Of a DNA stretch of 9,437 nucleotides, positions 1 to 5,549 are shown in pieces. The translations under genes were made by a program, and so were the position numbers. The notes under the pieces were generated by a model. The model was given only the letters and a program-made list of their open reading frames with translations, was not told the origin of the DNA and did no database searches. Every line of letters starts with the position of its first letter. The stretch's first letter is position 1. The DNA comes from an uncultured Actinomycetes bacterium (GTDB lineage Bacteria; Actinomycetota; Acidimicrobiia; Acidimicrobiales; Acidimicrobilacustridaceae), in assembly GCA_945957335.1 (NCBI GenBank), contig CAMFLJ010000132.1, positions 1 to 9,437 of the forward strand, written 5' to 3'.

Positions 1-1
1 C

Positions 2-100
2 ATCGGCGACGCCGAGGGCGTCGGGATCTTCGAGCAGATCATCTTCGGGCCCCACACCCAGTTCGGCTTCCACGACGTCCTCGACGGCGCCGCCGGCTGA
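2..100 (+). CDS. C-terminal tail of an unrecognised protein (partial)
   Basis: An open frame runs in from the left edge and ends at the TGA at 98-100. Only 32 residues are visible, beginning IGDAEGVGIFEQIIFGPHTQ and ending DGAAG. I do not recognise the family from this fragment. It has no membrane segment and looks like the end of a soluble enzyme domain, but that is only an impression. The next gene on the same strand starts 15 bases downstream with its own ribosome binding site, so the two are probably co-transcribed. Codon use (strong preference for C or G in third position) supports the frame being real. Confidence 0.6.
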   Translation: MGDAEGVGIFEQIIFGPHTQFGFHDVLDGAAG

Positions 101-103
101 CGC

Positions 104-107
104 GGAG
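104..107 (+). promoter_or_regulatory. Ribosome binding site (GGAG) of the membrane protein gene
   Basis: GGAG lies 8 bases before the ATG at 116 and supports that start. It differs from the leaderless-looking starts elsewhere in the window, which fits a gene read from the middle of an operon. Confidence 0.6.
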
Positions 108-115
108 CTCGCGAC

Positions 116-838
116 ATGGGGAGCTGGATCCAGGAGAACCTGGTCGACACGGGCAAGCTGCCGCTGTTCCTCTGCGCGATCGCCTTCCTGGTCACGTTCG
201 CCGTGACCCGCATGATCGTCCGGTCGATCAAGGCGGGCACCGGGAACCTGAAGGACAACGTCGTCGGTGGCGTCCACATCCACCATGCCGTGCCGGGCCT
301 CATCCTCATGGTGATCGGCGGGCTCGGCGGCCTCGGTGCCCAGGCGATCGGGTGGCGCTCGTTCGCCGGCGTCCTCTTCGGCATCGGGCTCGCCCTCGTG
401 CTCGACGAGTTCGCCCTCATCCTCCACCTCCAGGACGTCTACTGGAGCGACCAGGGCCGCACGTCCGTCGACGCGGTGCTCCTCGCCGGCGGTGTGATGG
501 TCCTGCTCGTGCTGGGCTACGACCCCTTCGGCGGCCAGAACAGCACCAACCAGGGGCTCGGCCCCGGCCTGGCGCTGATGGCGATCAACCTCGGCTTCTC
601 GGTGATCTGCTTCATCAAGGGGAAGCTCGGCACCGGGGTGATCGGGGTGGTGGTGCCGCTCGTCGCCCTGATCGGGGCCGTGCGCATCGCCCGGCCCGCC
701 TCGCCCTGGGCGCATCGGCGCTACGCCGAGGGCAGCCGCAAGGCCCAGAAGGCGGAGGCTCGCGAGGTGCACTTCGACGCCCGGTGGCGGTCCAAGCTGC
801 GCCGGTTCCAGGACGGCTTCGCCGGGTTCGGCAGCTGA
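116..838 (+). CDS. Conserved actinobacterial integral membrane protein with HIHH motif
   Basis: A 240-residue protein with about six predicted transmembrane helices, near residues 15-35, 58-78, 82-104, 119-134, 150-167 and 173-190. The C-terminal 50 residues are basic and hydrophilic. A histidine cluster, HIHH at 54-57, lies at the start of the second helix. An acidic pair in LDEFALILHLQDVYW (D97, E98, with H104) lies at the end of the third. A PASPWAHRRY stretch at 194-203 begins the tail. I recall proteins with this combination as uncharacterised membrane proteins of high-GC actinobacteria; that is memory, not a search. The clustered His, Asp and Glu at membrane edges could bind a metal, but no reaction is known to me. 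The ATG is chosen for its GGAG. The gene probably shares a transcript with the one upstream and converges on the flavin reductase, with 7 bases between stops. Confidence 0.85.
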   Translation: MGSWIQENLVDTGKLPLFLCAIAFLVTFAVTRMIVRSIKAGTGNLKDNVVGGVHIHHAVPGLILMVIGGLGGLGAQAIGWRSFAGVLFGIGLALVLDEFALILHLQDVYWSDQGRTSVDAVLLAGGVMVLLVLGYDPFGGQNSTNQGLGPGLALMAINLGFSVICFIKGKLGTGVIGVVVPLVALIGAVRIARPASPWAHRRYAEGSRKAQKAEAREVHFDARWRSKLRRFQDGFAGFGS

Positions 839-849
839 GCCCGGCTCAG
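835..849. terminator. Short palindrome spanning both convergent stop codons
   Basis: CTGAGCCCGGCTCAG is a perfect 15-base inverted repeat (6-base stem, 3-base loop). It contains the TGA of the membrane protein gene (836-838) and the complement of the TGA of the flavin reductase gene (846-848). It could act as a weak two-way terminator. There is no T-tract on either side, so termination is an inference from position only. Confidence 0.3.
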
Positions 850-1385
850 GCCTCGTCGAGGCGGGCGAGGAGCTGGTCCCGGATCGACACCCCGGGCTCC
901 CGGGCCTTCCCGCCGGTGGCCCGCCAGCCGTGGCGGCTCGAGTAGAGCAGCGGCGGCTCCTCCAGGCGGCCGAGGCCGCTGGCGGTGATGCGCCCGAACA
1001 CCAGCTCGTGATCGGCCATCGTCGTGCGCTCGAAGACCTCGCACGTGAACCACGAGATGCACCCCGGCACCACGGGGTGGCCGTCGACGTCGGCGAGGTA
1101 CTCGGGGGCCACGTAGCGAAACCGGCGGCCCGGGTACGAGAAGTACTGGCCCTCGGTGATCTGGTCGGCGGCGAGCAGCGACACCGTGAAGCGGCCGCTG
1201 GCCTCGATGAGCGGCCACGTGTCGTGCTTCGGTGAGACCGACGCCATCACGATCGGCTCCTCGAACGACACCTGCGTGACCCAGTGAGAGGTGTAGGCGC
1301 GGGTGGCGCCGTCGTGGCTCGCAGCGACGACCTGCACCCCCTTGATCATCTGGCCGAGGCTGCGCTTGATGGCGGGATCGATCAC
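846..1385 (-). CDS. Flavin reductase-like, FMN-binding split-barrel protein
   Basis: A 179-residue protein matching the flavin reductase-like domain throughout. The N-terminal part reads GVQVVAASHDG, then TRAYTSHWVTQVSFEEP (29-45), the typical flavin-binding strand region, then SVSPKHDTW and GRFTVSLLAADQ. Towards the C-terminus CEVFERTTMADHELVFGRI carries the usual DHxxxxGR signature of the family. Relatives reduce FMN or FAD with NAD(P)H to supply a partner monooxygenase, or are FMN-binding enzymes in their own right. No monooxygenase is visible in this window, so the partner is unknown. The start is GTG at 1385. There is no clear Shine-Dalgarno sequence, but a CACACT hexamer six bases upstream suggests a leaderless transcript. 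It lies 55 bases behind the hydrolase gene on the same strand, with a hairpin between. Confidence 0.88.
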   Translation of the reverse strand: MIDPAIKRSLGQMIKGVQVVAASHDGATRAYTSHWVTQVSFEEPIVMASVSPKHDTWPLIEASGRFTVSLLAADQITEGQYFSYPGRRFRYVAPEYLADVDGHPVVPGCISWFTCEVFERTTMADHELVFGRITASGLGRLEEPPLLYSSRHGWRATGGKAREPGVSIRDQLLARLDEA

Positions 1386-1391
1386 CCGACC

Positions 1392-1397
1392 AGTGTG
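1392..1397 (-). promoter_or_regulatory. Possible -10 hexamer (CACACT) for the flavin reductase gene
   Basis: On the minus strand CACACT is followed by GGTCGG and then the GTG start. The spacing matches a -10 element feeding a leaderless mRNA. The first base departs from the TANNNT pattern and I see no convincing -35, so this is tentative. Confidence 0.3.
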
Positions 1398-1398
1398 G

Positions 1399-1432
1399 CC
1401 CGCCGCCCGGCCGTCGACGGCGGTCGGGCGGG
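1399..1432 (-). terminator. GC-rich imperfect hairpin between hydrolase and flavin reductase genes
   Basis: The perfect palindrome GCCGTCGACGGC (1410-1421) is flanked by an outer arm CCCGCC (1399-1404) pairing with GGCGGG (1427-1432), with an internal loop between. It begins 8 bases after the stop of the hydrolase gene. No T-tract follows. It could be a terminator or mRNA-protecting hairpin. Confidence 0.4.
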
Positions 1433-1440
1433 ACGTCGGT

Positions 1441-2274
1441 TCAGAGGTCGATGTCGGCCACGACCGCGTAGTGGTCCGACGGCCAGACGCCCTGGATCGG
1501 CGCGGTGCCGGCGAGGCGGCACCCGTCGACGTGGCCGGCGCCCCGACGGCGGGGCCAGGTGACCATCACGTAGTCGAGGCGCCGGTTGGGGTGCACGGCG
1601 CGACGCGGCACCCGTGGGTTGGCCGAGGACCACGTGTCGCCCCGGTCGGCGTTGCCGGCGGCGTCCCAAGCGTCGACCAGCACCAGGCCGGGCTGCAGCG
1701 GCTCGGCGGCGCCGGTCAGCCCGCGCACCTCGTCGGACCAGGGCACCGCGTTGAGGTCGGCACCGAGCACGGCGGGGAGCGCCTCCCGCCGGGCCTCGGG
1801 CGGGCCGAGGTGGGTGGAGAGCTCGGCCGCCAGGGCGCCGGCCTGGGCCCGGCGGGTGGGGGAGCGGTCGAGGCCGTGCTCGAGGTGGGCGGCGACCGCG
1901 AGGAACGGCCCGCCCTCGGTGTCGGGGCGCTCGACCCGTGCGATCAGCACGTGGCGCCACGTGCCCTCCCCGTGCTCGTCGGGCAGGGGCCGGGCCGCCA
2001 GCTGCACGAGCGGCCACCGGGCCACCAGCGAGTTGACCACCCAGTAGGGCGCGCCGGGGTAGCGGTCGAAGCCCGCCAGCTCGGCCGCGGTGACGGCGTG
2101 CATGCCGAGGCGCTCGGCCAGCCAACCGGCCTGAGTCGCGCCCTCGGGCTCGACCCACGACTCCTGGAGGGCGACCACGTCGGGGGTGACCTCGGCGAGG
2201 GTGGCCAGCTGGGCCTGCTGCCTCGACTCCCAGTCGCCGGTCCGGCCCTGGAGGTTCCACGTCGCCATCCTCAC
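1441..2274 (-). CDS. Endonuclease/exonuclease/phosphatase (EEP) family hydrolase
   Basis: A 277-residue protein with the full set of EEP superfamily motifs: ATWNLQG with N7 near the start, ALQESW with the metal-binding E38, AAHLEHG with H130, GADLNAVPW with D173 and N175, RRLDYVMV with D234, and the C-terminal WPSDHYAVVADI with D267 and H268. The family uses divalent metal to cleave phosphodiesters in DNA, RNA, phospholipids or small molecules; the substrate cannot be told from sequence here. There is no signal peptide or membrane segment, so it is probably cytoplasmic. I chose GTG at 2274 (VRMATWNLQG) because homologues usually begin two or three residues before the TWN motif and because a GATCCT hexamer lies seven bases upstream. 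ATG at 2268 is a close alternative. An ATG at 2313 would add an unusual extension. It is divergent from the small gene at 2358. Confidence 0.85.
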   Translation of the reverse strand: MRMATWNLQGRTGDWESRQQAQLATLAEVTPDVVALQESWVEPEGATQAGWLAERLGMHAVTAAELAGFDRYPGAPYWVVNSLVARWPLVQLAARPLPDEHGEGTWRHVLIARVERPDTEGGPFLAVAAHLEHGLDRSPTRRAQAGALAAELSTHLGPPEARREALPAVLGADLNAVPWSDEVRGLTGAAEPLQPGLVLVDAWDAAGNADRGDTWSSANPRVPRRAVHPNRRLDYVMVTWPRRRGAGHVDGCRLAGTAPIQGVWPSDHYAVVADIDL

Positions 2275-2281
2275 GGCCCAG

Positions 2282-2287
2282 AGGATC
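2282..2287 (-). promoter_or_regulatory. Possible -10 hexamer (GATCCT) for the EEP hydrolase gene
   Basis: GATCCT on the minus strand is followed by seven bases and then the GTG at 2274. It keeps the A2 and T6 positions of a -10 element. No Shine-Dalgarno sequence precedes the start, consistent with a leaderless mRNA. The -35 is not recognisable. Confidence 0.3.
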
Positions 2288-2345
2288 GCGGCCCGTCCGC
2301 ACGCGTGCCCCATCGGGCGCCGTGGTCGGTCCGCGGGCCCGGCGC

Positions 2346-2351
2346 TACGGT
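2346..2351 (+). promoter_or_regulatory. -10 hexamer (TACGGT) for the small acidic protein gene
   Basis: TACGGT fits the TANNNT consensus and is followed by six bases and the GTG at 2358, so transcription should begin at or beside the start codon. The region around 2323-2328 (TGGTCG) is at best a weak -35. This site decides the start of the small gene. Confidence 0.45.
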
Positions 2352-2357
2352 CGGGTC

Positions 2358-2705
2358 GTGCCCCCCGACGACGAGCTGCTCGGCGACGTGCCCCTCGACC
2401 CCGACGACTGGACCGACGAGCAGTGGCAGGAGCACCTGCGCGCCACCGCCGAGGGCCCCGACGACGCGCCGGCCCCGGAGGGCTCCGCCTTCCACCGCAA
2501 GCTGCGCAGCTCGGCCGGCGGCACCGTGCTGGGGGCGGCCATGGCCGGGCTCGAGCAGGCGCTCTACGGCGAGAAGCCCAAGGAGGAGGTCGTGGCCGAG
2601 GCCGAGTCCGACGATCCCGACGGCGAGCTCTCGACCTTCGACCCGGACGACCCGGGGTCGGCCACCATCCACCTGCACACCGACCCCTCGGGCGACGCCG
2701 GCTGA
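2358..2705 (+). CDS. Small acidic protein of unknown function
   Basis: A 115-residue protein that I do not recognise by family name. It opens with an acidic stretch (PPDDELLGDVPLDPDDWTDE) and has one basic, probably helical middle part, FHRKLRSSAGGTVLGAAMAG, at about residues 45-64. That part continues into LEQALYGEKPKEEVVAEAES, followed by a very acidic tail rich in Asp and Pro. The middle has a Gly/Ala-rich stretch, but charged residues border it closely and I would not call it a membrane helix. The open frame extends upstream to an ATG at 2322. The GTG at 2358 is preferred because a -10 hexamer lies six bases before it, inside the longer version. The gene stands alone on its strand between the EEP hydrolase and the c-di-GMP enzyme. 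Codon use is normal for the window. Confidence 0.7.
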   Translation: MPPDDELLGDVPLDPDDWTDEQWQEHLRATAEGPDDAPAPEGSAFHRKLRSSAGGTVLGAAMAGLEQALYGEKPKEEVVAEAESDDPDGELSTFDPDDPGSATIHLHTDPSGDAG

Positions 2706-2721
2706 TCTCGCCGCTGGCTCC

Positions 2722-2742
2722 CCGGACGGTCGGGCCGTCCGG
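2722..2742. terminator. Bidirectional hairpin terminator between convergent genes
   Basis: CCGGACGG and CCGTCCGG form a perfect 8-base stem around a 5-base TCGGG loop. The hairpin sits 16 bases after the stop of the small gene and two bases beyond the stop of the GGDEF-EAL gene. There is no U-tract, as is common in high-GC actinobacteria, so it is called on stem and position. Confidence 0.55.
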
Positions 2743-2744
2743 CG

Positions 2745-5399
2745 TCAGGCCGGTGTGCCGGGACCGACCTGGTCGGGGAACAGCGCCTCGAGCGCGGTGG
2801 GGGTCAGGGCCGGGGCGTAGAGGTAGCCCTGGGCGCTGGTGCAGCCGAGCTCGACCAGCTGCGCCGCCTGCTCGGTGTCCTCGACCCCCTCGGCGGTGAC
2901 GTGGATGCCGAGGCGGTGGGCCAGGTCGATGATGCCGGCGGCGATCTGGCGGTCCTGCTCGTTGGTGGTGAGGTTGGTGACGAAGCTGCGGTCGAGCTTG
3001 ACGACCTCGACCGGGTAGCGGCGCAGGTAGGTGAGCGAGGCGTAGCCGGTGCCGAAGTCGTCGATGGCGACCTTCACGCGCCGCCGGTGGATCCCCGCCA
3101 TGTTGGCGCGCACGGTGCCGGTCTCGTGCAGCATCGCGGTCTCGGTGATCTCGAGGCACAGCAGGTGCGGCGGCAGGCCGGTGATCTCGAGCACGTCGTC
3201 GAGGTCGTCGAGCAGGCCCGCCTCCGCGAGCTGCACCGCCGACAGGTTCACCCGCACCACGAGCGGTCGGTCGGGGCGCGCGGCGTGCCAGCGGGCGGCC
3301 TGGCCGCACGACCGGCCGAGGACCCATCGACCGATGTCGAGGATCATGCCGGTCTCCTCCGCGGTCTCGATGAACGCGCCCGCGGCGAGGGTGCCGTCGG
3401 TGGGGTGGTGCCATCGCAGCAGGGCCTCGACGGCCAGGAGGCTGCCGTCGATGAGCGACACCTCGGGCTGGAACCACACGTCGAGCTCCTCGCGCTCCAC
3501 CGCCAGCCGGAGATCGTTGGCGATGGCGAGGCGGCGGGTGACGCTGGCGCGCAGGTCGGCGTTGAACAGGGCCAGCCGGTCGCGGCCGTCGTCCTTCGCC
3601 TGGTACATCGCGGTGTCGGCGTCGCGCAGCAGGTCGAGGCCGTCCTGTTCGCCGTCGGTCGCCACTGCGATGCCGATGCTGGCGGTGGTGAAGAGCTCGG
3701 CGTCGCCCACCTCGATCGGCGACCGGAACGCGTCGAGCAGCCGCTCGCCGATGGCCAGCGCGGTCTCTGGGCCGTCGAGGTCGCGCATCACCACGACGAA
3801 CTCGTCACCGCCCTGGCGGGCCACCAGATCGCCCTCGCGCACGGCGGCCGTCATGCGGTCGGCGGCGGCGCTCAGCAGGGTGTCGCCCACCGCGTGGCCG
3901 AGCGAGTCGTTCACGTACTTGAAGTGGTCGAGGTCGAGCAGCAGCACGCCCGTGGTGTGCTTCGAACGGCGGCTGACCGCCAGGGCCCGCTGCAGCTCGT
4001 CGACGAGCAGCGAGCGGTTGGCGAGGCCGGTCAGCGGGTCGTGGGTGGCGGCGTGGGCCAGCGCCTCCTGGGCCCGCACCTCGCTGCTGGCGTCCCAGAA
4101 CGTGGAGACCACGATGCCGTTCGGCTTGCCGTCCCCGTCGTGGAAGAGGCGGGTGCGGGCGTCGACCCAGGCGTAGCTGCCGTCCTCGCGGCGCACGCGG
4201 CCCCGGTAGGTGGCCCGCGCCCGCGCCTCGGCGTCGGCGCGAGCCTTCATCCGGAGCCGTTCCTCGTCGGGGTGGGCGATCAGGTCGAAGCTCCCGCCGA
4301 TCAGGTCCTCGGGCTCCCACCCGAGCATCGTGCGCACCGCGGGGCTGATCCACTCGATGCGCCCGTCGCGGCTGAGCATCACGACGTCGCCCGTGTTCTC
4401 GGCCAGGAACCGGAAGCGCTCCTCGCTGGCCGCAAGGGCGTCGGTGGTCCGCTGGTGGTCGAGGCCGAACTCGAGGTCGCGGGTCAGGTCGACGAGCAGG
4501 GCGGTCGAGCGCTCGTCGAAGGCGTGCGGCTCCCGGGCGTAGATGGCGAGCATGGCCCGGCTGCCGTTGGGGAGGGTGAAGGGCACCGCGACCGACGAGC
4601 CGAAGCCGTGCTCGCCGGCTCGCTGGCGCCAGGCGGCGAAGCCCTCGTCGGTCTGCAGGTCGCCGAAGCTCTGGACCGAGCCGGAGCGGATCGCGGCGCC
4701 GGCCGGCCCCACGCCCGTGGGATCGCCCTCGGCCCAGGTCACCTGCAGGCCGTCGACGTAGCTCGTCGCCCCTGCGGCAGCGATGCGCACGACCGAGCGC
4801 TGCTCGTCGTCGTCGGCCCGGCCGATCCAGGCGAGGGGGTAGCCGCCGGCCTCGACGATGGTGCGGCACATCTCGTCGAGCAGCTGCTGCTCGCCGGCGG
4901 CGTGCACGAGCACCTGCATGGCCCGGCTCACGGTCTGCTCGATGCGGGCGAGCTCGTGGCGGTCGGTCTCGTCGACCATCGTGACGACCGCGCCGAGCAG
5001 CTCCCCGTCGTCGAGCACCGGCCACGCCGACCCGACCAGCCACCGGGTCGAGCCGTCGGGCTGGCGCAGCTCGATGCGCTGGTCGACCACGGGGGAGCGG
5101 TCGCGCAGCGCCATGGCGATCGGCTGGTGGGCGGCCGAGAAGCGCATGCCCTCGGGGGTGGTGGCGTCGACGGAGAGGTCGCCGAACGGGTAGTGGCCGA
5201 TCACCTCGGCCCGGCGGCGACCGAGCATCTCGAGGGCGGTGTCGTTGGCGTCGACGACCCGGCCGTCGGCGTCGTGGAGCACCACGCCCACGGAGCCGAG
5301 CGACGCGATGAGCTGGTGGACCGAGGCCCGGTCGATGGGGCCGACCTCACCCGTGGTGCGGCCCGCGCCGCCGTCCCCGCCACCGTCCGTCGCCGTCAC
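2745..5399 (-). CDS. PAS-GAF-PAS-GGDEF-EAL cyclic-di-GMP synthase/phosphodiesterase
   Basis: An 884-residue soluble protein without membrane segments. Domains in order: PAS about 25-150, GAF 155-315, a second PAS 322-445, GGDEF 448-612 and EAL 625-875. The GGDEF active site is intact (GGDEF at 530-534), and five residues before it is the product-inhibition site RxxD (R521 to D524). In the EAL domain the expected residues are present: E658 in EALLR, N718, E750, D780 and D781 in DDFGTG, K801, E837 and Q857. On these residues the protein could both make c-di-GMP from GTP and hydrolyse it to pGpG; which dominates is not predictable. The PAS and GAF domains suggest control by an intracellular ligand, light or redox. 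The GTG start is the most upstream in frame; a stop lies at 5427-5429. It has no Shine-Dalgarno sequence, and its first bases overlap the stop of a tiny upstream frame. It is divergent from the histidine kinase. Confidence 0.95.
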   Translation of the reverse strand: MTATDGGGDGGAGRTTGEVGPIDRASVHQLIASLGSVGVVLHDADGRVVDANDTALEMLGRRRAEVIGHYPFGDLSVDATTPEGMRFSAAHQPIAMALRDRSPVVDQRIELRQPDGSTRWLVGSAWPVLDDGELLGAVVTMVDETDRHELARIEQTVSRAMQVLVHAAGEQQLLDEMCRTIVEAGGYPLAWIGRADDDEQRSVVRIAAAGATSYVDGLQVTWAEGDPTGVGPAGAAIRSGSVQSFGDLQTDEGFAAWRQRAGEHGFGSSVAVPFTLPNGSRAMLAIYAREPHAFDERSTALLVDLTRDLEFGLDHQRTTDALAASEERFRFLAENTGDVVMLSRDGRIEWISPAVRTMLGWEPEDLIGGSFDLIAHPDEERLRMKARADAEARARATYRGRVRREDGSYAWVDARTRLFHDGDGKPNGIVVSTFWDASSEVRAQEALAHAATHDPLTGLANRSLLVDELQRALAVSRRSKHTTGVLLLDLDHFKYVNDSLGHAVGDTLLSAAADRMTAAVREGDLVARQGGDEFVVVMRDLDGPETALAIGERLLDAFRSPIEVGDAELFTTASIGIAVATDGEQDGLDLLRDADTAMYQAKDDGRDRLALFNADLRASVTRRLAIANDLRLAVEREELDVWFQPEVSLIDGSLLAVEALLRWHHPTDGTLAAGAFIETAEETGMILDIGRWVLGRSCGQAARWHAARPDRPLVVRVNLSAVQLAEAGLLDDLDDVLEITGLPPHLLCLEITETAMLHETGTVRANMAGIHRRRVKVAIDDFGTGYASLTYLRRYPVEVVKLDRSFVTNLTTNEQDRQIAAGIIDLAHRLGIHVTAEGVEDTEQAAQLVELGCTSAQGYLYAPALTPTALEALFPDQVGPGTPA

Positions 5400-5422
5400 G
5401 GGGCACCACGCGGTGTGCTCAC
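5396..5422 (-). CDS. Putative eight-codon leader peptide, VSTPRGAP
   Basis: A GTG at 5422 opens an eight-codon frame (Val-Ser-Thr-Pro-Arg-Gly-Ala-Pro) that ends at TGA 5396-5398. That TGA overlaps the GTG start of the GGDEF-EAL gene as GTGA. The GTG lies six bases after a good -10 hexamer, so the mRNA should begin at or very near it. Because the large gene has no Shine-Dalgarno sequence, its ribosomes may arrive by reading this frame and restarting at the overlap. The peptide has no run of a single amino acid that would suggest classical attenuation. That it is translated is an inference from the layout. Confidence 0.4.
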   Translation of the reverse strand: MSTPRGAP

Positions 5423-5428
5423 GCGCTC

Positions 5429-5457
5429 ATCGTAAGGTACGCGACACGCTGGGTCAG
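5429..5457 (-). promoter_or_regulatory. SigA-type promoter of the GGDEF-EAL gene
   Basis: On the minus strand CTGACC (5457-5452) is followed by a 17-base spacer and TACGAT (5434-5429). Each hexamer matches the housekeeping consensus at four of six bases, with ideal spacing. The predicted transcription start, about seven bases beyond the -10, falls at the GTG at 5422. This is the best promoter-like sequence in the window. Confidence 0.6.
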
Positions 5458-5535
5458 GGGGGCCGAGAGTCCCGAATACCGAGGCCAGGCGGCTCGACCT
5501 GCTCCTCGATCGCCGGTGGAGCGCCGGGCGCGCCG

Positions 5536-5541
5536 TATCGT
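5536..5541 (+). promoter_or_regulatory. -10 hexamer (TATCGT) of the histidine kinase gene
   Basis: TATCGT fits TANNNT and ends eight bases before the ATG at 5550. No Shine-Dalgarno sequence precedes that ATG, so a leaderless mRNA is likely. I see no good -35, which leaves room for an activator or another sigma factor. Confidence 0.45.
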
Positions 5542-5549
5542 CACCGTCG

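Noticed and set aside
352..1235. Several 100-200-codon frames overlapping the membrane protein and flavin reductase genes
   Set aside because: All are Arg/Pro/Ala-rich shadows in alternative frames without motifs or start signals.
2322..2357. Earlier ATG start for the small acidic protein
   Set aside because: It would place the -10 hexamer TACGGT inside the coding region, and the added residues are Arg-rich, unlike the acidic protein.
2275..3477. Upstream extension of the EEP hydrolase frame to 3477
   Set aside because: The extra residues are an Arg/Pro/Gly-rich shadow read through the small gene and the EAL domain. The conserved protein begins at VRMATWNLQG.
2901..5435. An 844-codon open frame on the plus strand opposite the GGDEF-EAL gene
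   Set aside because: It is the mirror of a high-GC coding strand. It has no domain, is rich in Val, Gly, Ala and Arg, and the minus-strand protein has full catalytic motifs.
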